From contig JAJLTO010000005.1 of assembly GCA_030568195.1 (NCBI GenBank), forward strand, positions 558,001-622,000: DNA of 64,000 bases, given 5' to 3'. Of the stretch, positions 1 through 11,045 are shown piece by piece; position 1 is the first letter of the stretch, and every line of letters starts with the position of its first letter. The stretch is from Dipodascopsis uninucleata var. uninucleata. Lineage: Eukaryota > Ascomycota > Lipomycetes > Lipomycetales > Lipomycetaceae. A model generated the notes under the pieces. That model ran no database searches and was not told where the DNA came from. It was given only the letters and a program-made list of their open reading frames with translations. A program made the translations under genes and the position numbers.

Positions 1-2427
1 TGTTTCGCTTAAGCTTCTAAATGCTTGTTAGCATACTTGCTCACTGCTCTCCTCTAGTAACACTGTGCTGCCTTAACCTAGTATAACAGCATGCGGGGCG
101 GCGCGGGGTATCAGCTCTACAATTGCTGATCCTTAGGGCCCGCCATTGAAGGAAACTGTGAGGCTATGGAAGGGTCCCTGAGTATGGGTTCGAATGTAGA
201 TGGCTGCAGAAGATATAGCTCTTGCAAGCTATCAAGGACGTCGTTTCCAGAAACAATAGTCTCGCCGGTGGCTCTCGCAGACCGCGAGCAGATCTAGCCA
301 TCCATTCTAACTGCAAATGCTTGAGCTCTCAGCACTTTCGCGCTACCGTCAGATCGTAGGCTCGTCCACACCTGCCCCTTGAACCCGCCAACGCTCGCTG
401 GCCTAGTGAAACTAGCCTGGAATAGGTCCATGGCGTGAACTCTTTTGGCAAATATGCCCAAATATTCCCTTACAGCCTAATCACGACTGAACAGCAGTCA
501 GCGCTAGCGTTCGGTCAAGTCTCGTGACTCCCAATGACGTGGGTGTTCATCTTGCCCATAGAACCCACGCAAAGCGTCTATCCAGAGGATAGCAAAAGAG
601 AAGCGCCGTGTCATTCGGGGCTACAAATGGTGTCATCTGCTATCCTTGAAAATATGACGTCCGCCTAGTATACTGACAAACTACGCATATCTGCTTTCTT
701 CTGCATGCACCAGCTCGCAGTCAGCAAAACAGCAAGACAGCTGTCTCACGGATCTAGGTCATTTGGTCGTCTCATACGCTGCGCGATTATCTCTATTACA
801 CTCTAAGTGCTCGGTTTTGCATTTGCTACGAGCTCTCTTATCGAGCAACGCTTAAAGATAACGTCATGCTCACGAGTCTGCTCGTGCACATGTGGCAAAC
901 ATGTATGCGCGCAGAACTACAAAAGCGAGAATCTTTCATGTGCCAAAGAATAATTAATAGTGTACGCAGAGCAGCTACGTGCATATTGTACTCTCAGTGC
1001 GAAGGCTGCATATATGACGCGAAATTACGATAAATAGACCGCATTATGGCAAGATGAAAAAACGTGATAATCAAACATGATGAACAAAATAAAACATAAT
1101 AAACACCGTCGAGGTTCAAGCTGGCGAGCACTGCCGTAGTCGCCATGCGCCTGCTCGATCGCTTACCCCGCTCGCACTATGTTCTCTACTTCCTTCGTTA
1201 CGTCGTGCCTATAGTCGCAGCTTTCTTCTGCAGTTTACTACTATTTATCCGTGCGAACAGCCGCCTGCACAGTCGGCTGCTTCTCGTTCCCCCAGCTGCT
1301 GGACTGCTCCGTTAGAGTATATACGCCTCGGACAGTGTTACGTAACTCATGACACATCACACAGATTAGTAATCTGTTATCTAATATTTGCTTTTCTGTA
1401 GGACGTAGCTCAAACCCTAAGACTAGGGCAGAATAGAGCAGGATGGAACTGTTTAACCCTACAGCACATCGCGAGCGAGCTAGCCTGGAAAAGGTTTGGG
1501 AGCGTGCGATATATATGCCAGTTGGTTGGCAGGGCAATATTGCTAATGGCTCCAGAACAAAACCTTGTACCTTACGGGTGTGAAAGAAAGCTGGCGCAAG
1601 GCTAGGAATGTGCGCGCCAGAAATTGTGCGTAGAAACTGAGCGAGGAGGCTGAACCAGGAGGAATAAAATACAGCCATTGTCTTACGAATTGCGACTTTC
1701 CATCACAACGCACAGATACGAGCAGTACTGTATCATGCTGATACAGCTCAGCACCGCTGTTAGGGCCATCATCCTGCGTGGGAATCCCTGATGCTTACTA
1801 ACCAGCGACAACAAGACTACTAGCTTTCTGGAGACGCAACGGACAGGAAAGGTCCTCCCCTTCTAGAACCCAAATAAGCTCCAGCCAATAATCTAGCGGG
1901 TCTAGCTTCTGTCTAAAGCTATTCAGCTATGTTTTAGCTGTACAGGCATCCTGGGCTGCTTCTCTATATCGGCATCCAGTAGCGGTCCCGCGTTCATCCG
2001 CCAGCGCGACCTATCTTCACCTCATGTGTGGTTCATGCATATCGCTACTCTACAGTCGAATCGTGAAATATGCGAGTTCTTGTAAACACTTGTAGACCAC
2101 TTGTGGAATCTCTGTAGAAACAAGTAAATGTGCGAGTAGTAGTGTTCTGGCAGCGCTAACGAGATAGTTTGTCATTCCACTTGACGCAGCAGCGCCGTAT
2201 TTGACTATTAACGGCTGAGGACTAGCTTAACAAATATGCTTCAGAAAGAAGCATAAAGGCGCCACGAAGCATGTTATTTCCAATAGGATTGTGTAGAGAA
2301 TGTGTTCTCTGATAGCATTAGAACTTTTATGTAATAGATAAAAGTTTCTCAGGTATCGTACCTACTATGGACCCAGTTTGTCGTCACGAAGGTAGAAGTT
2401 AGAATTGCAGTACAGACCCACGGCCGC
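1..2427. other. gene-free left edge
   Basis: No gene can be supported here on either strand. The longest open frame (minus strand, 1241-1678) has no initiation context, family resemblance or splice partners and looks like chance. By eye the stretch is richer in G+C and poorer in A/T runs than other intergenic DNA in this window. It holds short CCCTAA-type motifs at 1412-1420 and 1453-1461. I found no tRNA, rRNA or terminal-repeat structure in it. Confidence 0.6.
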
Positions 2428-2463
2428 GGGGCCCCTGCTACGGTGATTTTGTGATTATATAAA
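2428..2463 (+). promoter_or_regulatory. promoter core of the 2556 gene: GC palindrome plus TATA box
   Basis: GGGGCCCC (2428-2435) is a perfect palindrome that runs into CCCCT, the reverse of the stress-element core AGGGG. A consensus TATA box, TATATAAA, lies at 2456-2463, about 100 bp before the ATG at 2556. TATA plus a stress-like element is typical of strongly regulated fungal genes. The link to stress is inference. Confidence 0.5.
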
Positions 2464-2555
2464 GGGACAGTGCTCCTGTATCTATCCAGTACCATATATC
2501 AGAACTACTTCTCTCTATAATAAATATTCGGTGATATACGTAATCGGGCGTCAAA

Positions 2556-2894
2556 ATGTCTTTCTTGAACAACATGATCTCTAACGAGATCCAGTCTGAG
2601 GCCAATAAGCTTGTCGGAAATAATATCGCCAGCTCTATAGAGTCTGCTTTACAGAGCGGATCTACGAACGCCAACAACGCTGCTAAGACTGCCGGAAACA
2701 CCGCTCAGGACGCCTTGTCGGGCAGCGCTACCTATGTCAAGAAGGGTATTGACTTCGTCGAGTCCAGGGCTGGAATTGCCGCTGATGCTGCTCGCGATAA
2801 CAAGATTGCTAGCTCAATTGGCAGTCAGATTGACTCTCGCTTCGGTGGTTTCGGTAGCAGCGGTAGCAATAACAGCAATAACAATAGCAACTAA
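2556..2894 (+). CDS. small hydrophilic low-complexity protein, function unknown
   Basis: A 112-aa protein rich in Ser, Asn, Ala and Gly, with no Cys, Trp, His or Pro. It has no signal peptide or membrane segment. Residues about 5-35 (NEIQSEANKL onward) could form an amphipathic helix. The tail is nearly pure Ser/Asn/Gly. Near the C-terminus, DNKIASSIGSQIDSRFG matches the end of the 136-aa protein at 39223 (DDKIVNAISGKIDSLFG) at 9 of 17 positions, so the two are probably relatives. The gene has a TATA box about 100 bp upstream and an AATAAA just after the stop, so it looks genuinely expressed. Composition resembles hydrophilin or stress-induced proteins; that is only a resemblance. Confidence 0.75.
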   Translation: MSFLNNMISNEIQSEANKLVGNNIASSIESALQSGSTNANNAAKTAGNTAQDALSGSATYVKKGIDFVESRAGIAADAARDNKIASSIGSQIDSRFGGFGSSGSNNSNNNSN

Positions 2895-2901
2895 ATGTTT
2901 T

Positions 2902-2907
2902 AATAAA
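2902..2907 (+). terminator. AATAAA polyadenylation-type signal
   Basis: AATAAA lies 8 bases after the stop codon of the 2556 gene in an AT-rich context. It is a plausible positioning element for 3' end formation. Confidence 0.35.
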
Positions 2908-3426
2908 TCTGTGTTGATGTGTCCCATAGATATTAGCGAGAGCTTCTGCCTGACTTCTCTTTCGTGGCTTCTGCGTGATCTTTTTATTGTCTTATGAGAT
3001 AACTTTTACTTGCTTAATTTAATGAATCTCTGAATTAATGTTCATTGGTAAATAAAAAGAAGTACTAGCGGTCCAGTTTTACTATTGGATATAGCAATTG
3101 CCAATAACTGCCTTCCAAACGATAGTAGAAATAATTACAATAATAACAACAATAATTGCAGTGTAGTAGTCTAGTAACAGTACAGAATGCTAATTCTGAT
3201 CAAGTTCAACAGTATAACAACATAGAATAACATTAAGAACAAGACAGGCGATCTCAAAACCTCAATTACCAACAAGACCGCAAAATCATATTGCATCTTT
3301 ATCTTTCTAAGTGATTTCCAGCTTATTCTATATGGCAAGGTAAAAAAAAATTCATTTGGCAGAAATGACCGCCAGAAGTAGAGCTGAATAATTGAACAAA
3401 ATAGTACGGGAGAGTGAAATAAGCGC
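2908..3426. other. intergenic, 3' side of two convergent genes
   Basis: The plus-strand gene at 2556 and the minus-strand transporter end towards each other here. The stretch is AT-rich with AAT/AAC-rich runs around 3130-3160. I see no coding or RNA feature. Confidence 0.5.
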
Positions 3427-5103
3427 TTAGAGCATATATTTGAACTTCATGTGTTGCCTCTTCGTAACAACCTTAGCACCATTTCTCAAGACAGTCTCAA
3501 CGGACTGTTCGTCATCGACGATGTCGATGTCGAAGCCATACTCCTCACGAAGCTGTCTGGCCTCTTGTGCAGAAATGACCTCGTATCTAGATGCCTCCTC
3601 ATCTTCCTCTTCCTCTTCCTCGTAGATGATCTCCTCCTCCGGTCCTTCAATCTCCTCAGCAGCAGCGCTAGGAACAATAGGTTCGCCCTCATCGCTGACT
3701 AGTCTGTAATTCTCATCATTGTAGCTCTCCACATTCAGACGCGCCAGATGACGACGAAGGAGAATAGCAAGAACAGCGACCATCATCATCGACGCTGAGC
3801 AGATGAACATTCCCCGCTCATAGTATGGTGAGTCGCTGTCAGGATAAAGTCGAGTGCCAATCAGGGGACCAAACTGTCCAATACTGTTAAGCATTACCAT
3901 TCCAGTACCCTTTCCAGATTCCGACGACTGATTATTGACTGTCCAGGCAATAATCATTGCAATAACGGAATAAAATCCACTTGCAACAAAGAAAATTGAG
4001 GCGTATCTAATTAGCGTATGACGAGACAGCGCAAGTATGAAATATCCAGCCGCTGACACTGAAGACAAAAACACAATAAATTCGGCTCTGGACTTTCTCT
4101 TATCAGACCAATAGGTGGTGAAGAGGACAACGACATAAGCTACCATATAAGGTGGTGCGGAAAGACCCTGTGCTGTGATCGACTCATAGCCCATATCTCG
4201 AAGAATCAAAGGTAAGAAAACTGGAAGAGATGAGTATGCAATATTAGCTAGACAGAACATGGATCCAGTGACATAAACCTTAGGGTCCTGAAGTACTTCC
4301 AGGGCCTCGCTCCACTTGAATGAGTGAGTGCCAGCATGACTAACAGCTTCACCATCAACCTCAGTGCGACGTCTATATCGTGAACGCACAATGATCTTGT
4401 CCTTGAGATTCAAGAAGTATGCGGTTGAAGGTCTATCAGGAAGATAGTGCCATGTAACAAATGCCATGATCATACAAGGGATACCCTCGACGAACAAAAG
4501 AACTCTCCAAGAGTCAATTGGAGTATGGTCGGCAACAGCCGTAATGAAATAGGCCAAAGTTCCAGCGAATGCAGTAGACAATGGTGCTGCAGACATGAAA
4601 ATTCCTGTTCGGAATCCAATTTCTTTGCGCTGATAAAAGAATGAGAGATACATGGGAACACCTGGTCCGAAACTTGCTTCACCAATACCAAGGAGGAAGC
4701 GCAAAATAAAGAGAAGGAAGTAGTTGAAAACAATAGATTGCAATGAAGCAATAAGACCCCAAGAAAACATACACATGGTAACATAAATATGAGCCGGAAC
4801 AATGTTCCAGAGGAAGCCAATCCATTCAAAGGAAACATAAGAGATATAGAACGCAGTCAGAAGCCAGTCGAACTGGTATGAAGACATATTAAATGACTCC
4901 TCGAGACCAGCAATTCTAGCATTTCCAATATTTGATCTATCTAGGAAAGCCAAGACGAATAACGTAGTGATCAAAGGCATTAAATATCTATCGGTCTTTC
5001 CAACTACCTCTGCTTCTTCCTGCTTAGAGTAACGTAGTAGCATACGCTTTCCTGCTCCATCCGCTCGCTCATTCTCAACATTAGATGTGCCTGGTTGCGA
5101 CAT
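3427..5103 (-). CDS. MFS transporter, anion:cation symporter (allantoate permease-like) family
   Basis: 558 aa, single exon. A hydrophilic N-terminus of about 40 residues is followed by a 12-helix major facilitator core. The first loop reads FLDRSNIGNARIAG, the signature of the fungal ACS family (Dal5, Tna1, Seo1, Vht1 and relatives), whose members import organic anions such as allantoate, nicotinate, biotin or sulfonates. Further family marks are GIGEASFGPG before helix 5 and YLPDRPSTAYFL before the central loop. The substrate cannot be told from sequence. An unusual extension follows the last helix: about 100 cytosolic residues with a run of roughly ten Glu/Asp, a SAQEARQLREEYGFD segment and a basic end. 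The start fits the family; no other in-frame Met lies close upstream. Confidence 0.88.
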   Translation of the reverse strand: MSQPGTSNVENERADGAGKRMLLRYSKQEEAEVVGKTDRYLMPLITTLFVLAFLDRSNIGNARIAGLEESFNMSSYQFDWLLTAFYISYVSFEWIGFLWNIVPAHIYVTMCMFSWGLIASLQSIVFNYFLLFILRFLLGIGEASFGPGVPMYLSFFYQRKEIGFRTGIFMSAAPLSTAFAGTLAYFITAVADHTPIDSWRVLLFVEGIPCMIMAFVTWHYLPDRPSTAYFLNLKDKIIVRSRYRRRTEVDGEAVSHAGTHSFKWSEALEVLQDPKVYVTGSMFCLANIAYSSLPVFLPLILRDMGYESITAQGLSAPPYMVAYVVVLFTTYWSDKRKSRAEFIVFLSSVSAAGYFILALSRHTLIRYASIFFVASGFYSVIAMIIAWTVNNQSSESGKGTGMVMLNSIGQFGPLIGTRLYPDSDSPYYERGMFICSASMMMVAVLAILLRRHLARLNVESYNDENYRLVSDEGEPIVPSAAAEEIEGPEEEIIYEEEEEEDEEASRYEVISAQEARQLREEYGFDIDIVDDEQSVETVLRNGAKVVTKRQHMKFKYML

Positions 5104-6937
5104 CGTTTTTATTAATTTCTGTATCGTTTATTATGTATGGAGATTCTTAGTATAAAATCTTAGTGGAAAACAAATATCCTTGGTCTCGGGATGTCTATGT
5201 CCTTCGCCCGAAAACTGGCTTCTGCGACTTTTTTTAAACCTCTATTCTTTCTGTACTCAATCGAGCGTTCTATAGATCAATGTAACGTAATGCTTAGAAT
5301 TCTGTGTGGACCGGACAATAGTACTGGCTCTATTGCTTACAGATAAGGAAAACGAGAGGTTCTAGATGAAAATGCTAAAGATACAAGATATCGAAGTTTA
5401 CGCTAGTTGCAATATTCCCATCTCTTGCGTATATCCGCTCTTAAGGTATAATTTTTGAACCTTCAGTCTGGCAAGACGGAAGAGAGGCAATTAATACTCC
5501 AACGCTATCTTCAGTCCGAGAAAGAGAACAATTGCTCAATACTAGTCCTTTTTCTTTGCTCGTCGACTTCTTGCACGTCTGGTGTTGTGTATTCGAGCCC
5601 GCCTATTCTTCTCGGGTAATTCCCCGCTAAAATTACGCCGAATTTAGTTATATGCCGGATTAAAGATATCATTCTAAATAAAAAAACAGTTGGTCAGTGG
5701 GAGCCGATAAACATAAGTTTCACTCAATTGTATAAATATGCAACATATGCATAAGTCATATGCCCATTTAAGACATAATATAAACGTAATATACTTGGTT
5801 GACACAATATATATTATCTATATATCCCATATATCAAACTTTAATCTTGGACTGCACACAGTCAAATGTAATAATGTTGTATTACAATATCTAGAAGAGG
5901 ACCGCAGCGCATTATGGCTAGCTAAGTATGAGAAATAAGATAACTAGAAAGCCATGCGCATAATGTTGAGAATTCTATAACTCGTGACCTCTTTTGTACT
6001 ATGGACGGTACCTGGTTCTTACGATCTAACGTTGTCTAGTTACAATATAACAAATGTCATCTGTTCTGTAACACTTCATATGATATATTATTATTGTAAG
6101 AGCTTAATATCCGCCAGTCTCTATGGTGGTCATTCTATGGTTTGCAGAAAGTGTAGAGATATATACCGTAACTTACGTAGCAAATAGATTTCCACGCAAT
6201 TATGACAGTTAACATATTTACAGTATATTCCAGAGTTTCACATACGAGAATGTAGACCATGGGGTAGACGATTTGCTGAATTCTGCAGTATCAGAAGTCT
6301 CTTATGACGAGCAGGGCGAAATCTCGTAACTATTTTGCACTTGAGTTTTGTTGGTTTCAGTGTCGTATCATATGCTAACTTGCTATCTACTGAATAAGAC
6401 CTCTAGAATCACCAATGTTTGAAAGTGCCTGATATTGGAAGCATAATCAGTTCAGGAATTGCTCCAACCAGTGTATATCATGTCAGGTGGAATATTTCGA
6501 TGTAATTTACTTGATATGTTGATCTGTCGTTTGGTAGACTTCTCTAGAAAATTGTGTGAGAAACTGAAAATAAACAAAAAGAACAAGACAAAACACATTG
6601 ATACATGTTAGAACTAATATGACAACACACAATTAGGAATATGCAAGCTTTCTGCAATCAGAAGTAGACTATTGCTTCAATCATAATAAACTTAGTCGTG
6701 AAACACTTTTTTCACTTGGTGTACAATATTTTTTTGATATATCCGACATTTAAAGTGCTAAATGAACGACATCAGATTATTTCCGTTATTTTCTTAGTTA
6801 TCTAACAAAAAATAGCTATGGCAAAGGGAGTTGCTAAGCATTTGACGCAGTCAAAATTAACGTATAGACAGATATGTACAAGTGCATTCCAAATTAGAAG
6901 ATTGACATATATATAATACAGATAAAAAAAATCAGAT
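5104..6937. other. 1.8 kb intergenic between two minus-strand genes
   Basis: It contains the transporter promoter (from 5104) and the CDC4 3' region (up to 6937). Open frames at 5738-5938 and 5984-6187 are AT-rich, lack family resemblance and are treated as chance. The stretch 5740-5880 is rich in TATA-like runs. No RNA gene recognised. Confidence 0.5.
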
Positions 6938-9900
6938 TTAGTTAGCAACAACTTCAATTCTACTACTACTGCCGTTGTTTCTGTTGTCATTGTTGTCGCT
7001 CTCTACATCACTGCTAACTTTATCGTCTGCCACAGGCGCTGTAGGGTCGTAATCGAAGTCTAATACCTCTATAAATGTTTCATTTCCTCGATGAACTGCG
7101 GCAACGCATCTTCGATCGTCAAACCTTACTTGCCACACGCGATTAAGATCAGAGAGTAAGTCTTTTACGACTTTTCCAGTCTTGATATTCCACAATTTAA
7201 GTGTTCCATCACTTCCAGATATGACTTTATATTCATCGTGCTGGAAGCAAGTAATAGCTCCTGTATGTCCTTCAAGCTTATGAATAAAAGCTCCGGTCTC
7301 TGGGTTCCAGACTCGCAAGGTAGAATCTGCAGCAGCAGAGACAAGTGAGGTACGGTTCAAATCAAGAAGACCAACAAGAGATGTGTGCCCTTCCAATGTA
7401 TACAAACAAGCACCTGTTTCCAGACTCCATACTTTCACGAGCCAATCCATAGATCCAGATACACAGTGACCACGCTTTGGATCTATGACAACTGAATAAA
7501 CTTTAGCGCCATGGCCCGCAAGTCTAAAAAGGCACTCGCCTGTAGATATCTTCCAGACTCTTACAAACGTATCATAAGATCCAGAAACCAGTAGGTCACC
7601 ATAACCTGATATCGCCCTTACAGAGTGCTGATGTCCCTGAAGAGCTCTAAGGAAAAAAGGGCCATCATCGTCAGGAACAGAAGTGGGGAGATAATTAGGA
7701 TCTTTCTTAAGATCTGGAAGTCTCCACACTCTTAAAGTAGAGTCTCTCGATCCTGTTACTATCAAAGGCACTTTTGGTTCCATTATGGGCTTTCCGTCTG
7801 CCGTTGTGCCGGTGCGCACGGGCATCAAAATTTGAAGACAGCGTACAGTAGATGTATGACCATAGAAAATATGAGTACATATTCCCTTCTCAATATCCCA
7901 TACTCGAACTGTACGGTCTGTAGCACCCGATACCAATGTATTTCCTTCGTACTGCAAGGCCCAAACGCCACCTTCATGTCCGTCGAGTCTGCATCGAAGT
8001 TCACCTGTACGTGTATCATAGACATTGATACATAGGTCCTCAGATCCGGTTATAATCTTTTCAGAGTCAAATTGAAGGCATGTTACCACATTACGGCCAT
8101 GGGCAGGAAATGAGAGATGCCTTGGTCGAGAATCTGGTGACATCCAGTTCTCATTGATCAAATAGTGACGTCTATATATGGCCTTATATATATTCTTGCA
8201 TCGCGTAGCATCAACATGAAACTGTCTATCACCAGGGACATTTACTGCCTTTACTGCTTTAGCAAACTTCTTCGAGATTCGCTTTCGCTTATTCTGGGCA
8301 CTGCTACTTTCTTCGGAACTAGTAGATGGCGTAGCAGGAGCTGATGGTCCACTAAAATCAGAACTTGACAATTTAGACCAACCTTCCATTGACCAGTTTT
8401 CTCTTGTCGCACGTTCCAGCTCTCCTTCTTCAAGATCAAACCCGTCGCGCTCGAGAAGTTTTCTCCACGTGTATTCTGAACCGTCTATAATATCTCTCCA
8501 AGTTCTGCAAACTTGCGCAGCAATACAGAGTGACTTTATGTCAAGATATTTTAAAATGTTCATAGCAAGCTCCAAAGGTAGTAGCGTCAAAAAATCACAT
8601 CTCAGAGCAGGAATTACTGCACCAGCGACTACAGACAAAGTTTTCTTTGAACATCGCTTTAACAGCTGATACATGACATAGTTTCTTACATTATGAGGAA
8701 AGGAGTCGAACGTCTCAATCATAGCCGGAATCTGCATCATAGCTGTTTGCGTCTGTTCAAACACTTGATCTAAATCTTCATTAGAAATAGAATCTTGAGC
8801 AGAAAAGTAATCATCCGTATTAGAATTACGTAAAGTCCCAGTTATAGGAGACAATGAAGGTGATGGTAAGGACAGCGGATCCACTTGTTGCGCAGTTTGA
8901 GCGGCCTCTATGTCAACAGTAAGAGCCTTAGGTCGAAAGATGTGGTCCGAGTCCGTCGTTTCGGAAGATTCCGGATCCAACTCACTACTAGCTGTTCTTG
9001 ATACGCCGGGCAAAGGCGTGGAGAGCCCATGCTTGAAAGCGATAGCGGATTCCTCGCTAGAAATATCTTGTCCTGATTCTTCGACTGCTGGTGTGGCGGC
9101 GTCACCAGCTGAAGGTGCAAGAGGTAAATTTGATGATTTGCCTTTCAAAGTAAGACGCCTCTTATTATCATTCACCATAACAACCTTAGTGTCATCTGCG
9201 TTTGACGCTATGAGCTCTTGCGATATGTGCGATCTGGTACTTGCAAGTGGAGTGGCAGGTCGTTTAAGAGATCGAATATCAACATTTGACTGTGCATTTG
9301 AGGCCGGATTTTCACTTTTAGTAGTTGTAGTCGTAGTCGAGGTCATTATAGTTCTTCTACCTGGATCTCGAGAGCCACCTTGAGCAGTGTTAGGCCCTCC
9401 TTGAACCATGCGATTAAGCTAAAGCTCGCGATAAATATCGTTAGTATCTAAGCAAAGCCGAAACACAACCCGTAAAAAATTCTATTTTAACAGCAGATGC
9501 GTTCGTAATCAGTACAGATCTACGCAATATACAGTACTTACCTCTGCTAGAGACTGTTTTGAATTCTCACATTCCGTAAAATGCGACTTTTTCCCCCCGA
9601 TTTCAAATGAGAAACTTTTGAGTATAGAGGGGGTAGGCTGATCGGCCAAAGGATACATTCTTGGGTCGCTATAAACACCATCGTCGATACCGTTAACAGT
9701 AGCGTTCTCGTTACCCCTACGCAGACGATTTCTTCTAATTCGTGGATCTTGAATGACCAAAGGAGGAAAAGTCGTTGTCGTTGTAGTAGTAGTAGTAGTA
9801 GAGACTACAGTCGTCTTTGTTGTAGGCGCCAGTGAGAACCTTGCTACTGTTACAGGTATTTCTCTAGAACCTGCATAGCTCTGTGTCGACATAGAGTCTT

Positions 9901-9940
9901 CGTATTGGCCGTCATCTTGCGGGCTTTCTACTTCCGTCAT
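6938..9940 (-). CDS. CDC4: Cdc4/Fbw7-type F-box and WD40 protein of the SCF ubiquitin ligase
   Basis: Substrate receptor of an SCF ubiquitin ligase; orthologues (Cdc4, fission yeast Pop1, Fbw7) bind phosphodegrons on cyclins and CDK inhibitors. Two exons: 9940-9542 and 9418-6938, giving 959 aa. The intron starts GTAAGT, has a perfect TACTAAC branch site and ends TTTAG; splicing is in frame and adds Leu-Asn-Arg before Met-Val-Gln-Gly. The N-terminal half is low complexity, with a run of about ten Thr in exon 1. The F-box (LTLLPLELAMNILKYLD) starts near residue 410. About eight WD40 repeats run from about residue 570 to 920, with repeated GH...V.CLQ and SGS.D.TLRVW units. A basic stretch (KRKRISKKFAK) before the repeats may be a nuclear signal. 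Confidence 0.93.
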
Positions 9941-10447
9941 TATAGCTGTATTCTGATATCCACCGAAATTATATGCCGTTCTGTAGGGCGATCAAGAAAT
10001 GGTCCTTTTCCAAGTTGTCTATGGGTATCTTAACTACCGCGTCACAGAAGCTGTTTTTATCGCTCTTTGCCTAAACCAAAACTATTCTACCTATACCGTG
10101 CCGACACAAGTGTTATTTTCTGCCAAAACCAGAACAGCCTTATAAAACCAAACGCTATAATTATATTTAAAAAAAATCTGCTGTTATCCTCAAAAACAAC
10201 TTTTCTTCTGGTCCATTAGTAGTAGAGAGGAAAGATCTGACGATTCGAACTCGAGGAAAGAAGAGTACAAAGAGGAGTAAGTGGAACATATGCTCCCATT
10301 TGTGGCACAAATAAATATATCCGTTATTTTATGTCGTCTACTATATACAAACGCTATTTTAAATCGAATATTCTTCGATGCAAGTTTCTACAGAGAATAT
10401 TCAATAAATCGACTCTTTTCTCTATTTTCAAAGATTTTAAAGCGATC
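9941..10447. promoter_or_regulatory. divergent promoter region, CDC4 and FMC1
   Basis: About 500 bp separate the two divergent starts. A TATAAAA box lies at 10141-10147. The in-frame extension upstream of the FMC1 Met (10331-10447) is treated as leader. No other feature seen. Confidence 0.45.
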
Positions 10448-11045
10448 ATGCCTATAAAATTATATAGATCGCTCATTCAAGAAGTTACTGAATGGATGAC
10501 GATCGCAAGACAAGCTCGTCCTCCTGTAGTGAGCAAATTACTGCAGTCATTAGATATGTCCGCTCCTCCACCAATAGGACCTAAATCTCAGGAGCAAAAA
10601 CAAGGTATGAACTACGTTAGATAGAACCTTTAGACTCGGTTTCTAATTACTCTCACTGCAGTTGATGATCTTGAGTTGGTTCATAAGCAGTTACGAGGTG
10701 CGATCTCAGAACAATTCAGAGCATTGAATGGTGTGTCGACAGACAACGTCAAGGATAAAATGAGAGATGCAAATGAGATTCTCATGTATCTACGCAGCCA
10801 GCGAACTTACAAGGTATGTTGAATATCTCGTGTAGAAATGAGTTCTGTTAGGGCCCTTCTAACCAAATCAATAGACACTGCTGGACAGATACAATCCTAC
10901 TGCAACCCTTGAAGACCACGAGCGCATTAGACTAACAGCACGAAGAGTAGGTCTTGAGTTACCAAAAGATATTGAACAGCGTATTGAGAAAGAAGAGAAT
11001 AAAACTGAACAGGAGGATTCAGCAGATTCTAAAGACAGTAAATAG
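10448..11045 (+). CDS. FMC1: Fmc1-like mitochondrial F1Fo ATP synthase assembly factor (LYR protein)
   Basis: Fmc1 helps assemble or stabilise the F1 part of ATP synthase in the mitochondrial matrix, together with the chaperone Atp12. Three exons: 10448-10604, 10662-10813, 10875-11045; the introns (57 and 61 bp) start GTATGA and GTATGT and end CAG and TAG. The 159-aa product is close to the 155 aa of yeast Fmc1. It opens with MPIKLYRSLIQE, carrying the LYR tripeptide, and ends with LLDRYNPTA and TARRVGLELP, which match the Fmc1 signature (RYNPG and TANVVGL in yeast). An in-frame ATG at 10331 would add 39 residues rich in Lys, Arg, Phe and Ser with almost no acids, like a mitochondrial presequence; I prefer the shorter form because its length fits. 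Confidence 0.85.

Noticed and set aside
1241-1678. 145-codon open frame on the minus strand
   Set aside because: No family resemblance, no promoter or splice support, composition like non-coding DNA.
5738-6187. Two AT-rich plus-strand open frames between the transporter and CDC4
   Set aside because: Built from TATA-like runs; no recognisable protein features.
183-10250. GGTTCGAAT-like and GATTCGAAC-like strings (near 188 and 10241) suggesting tRNA B boxes
   Set aside because: The flanking bases do not form the T-arm stem, and no A box or acceptor stem is present.
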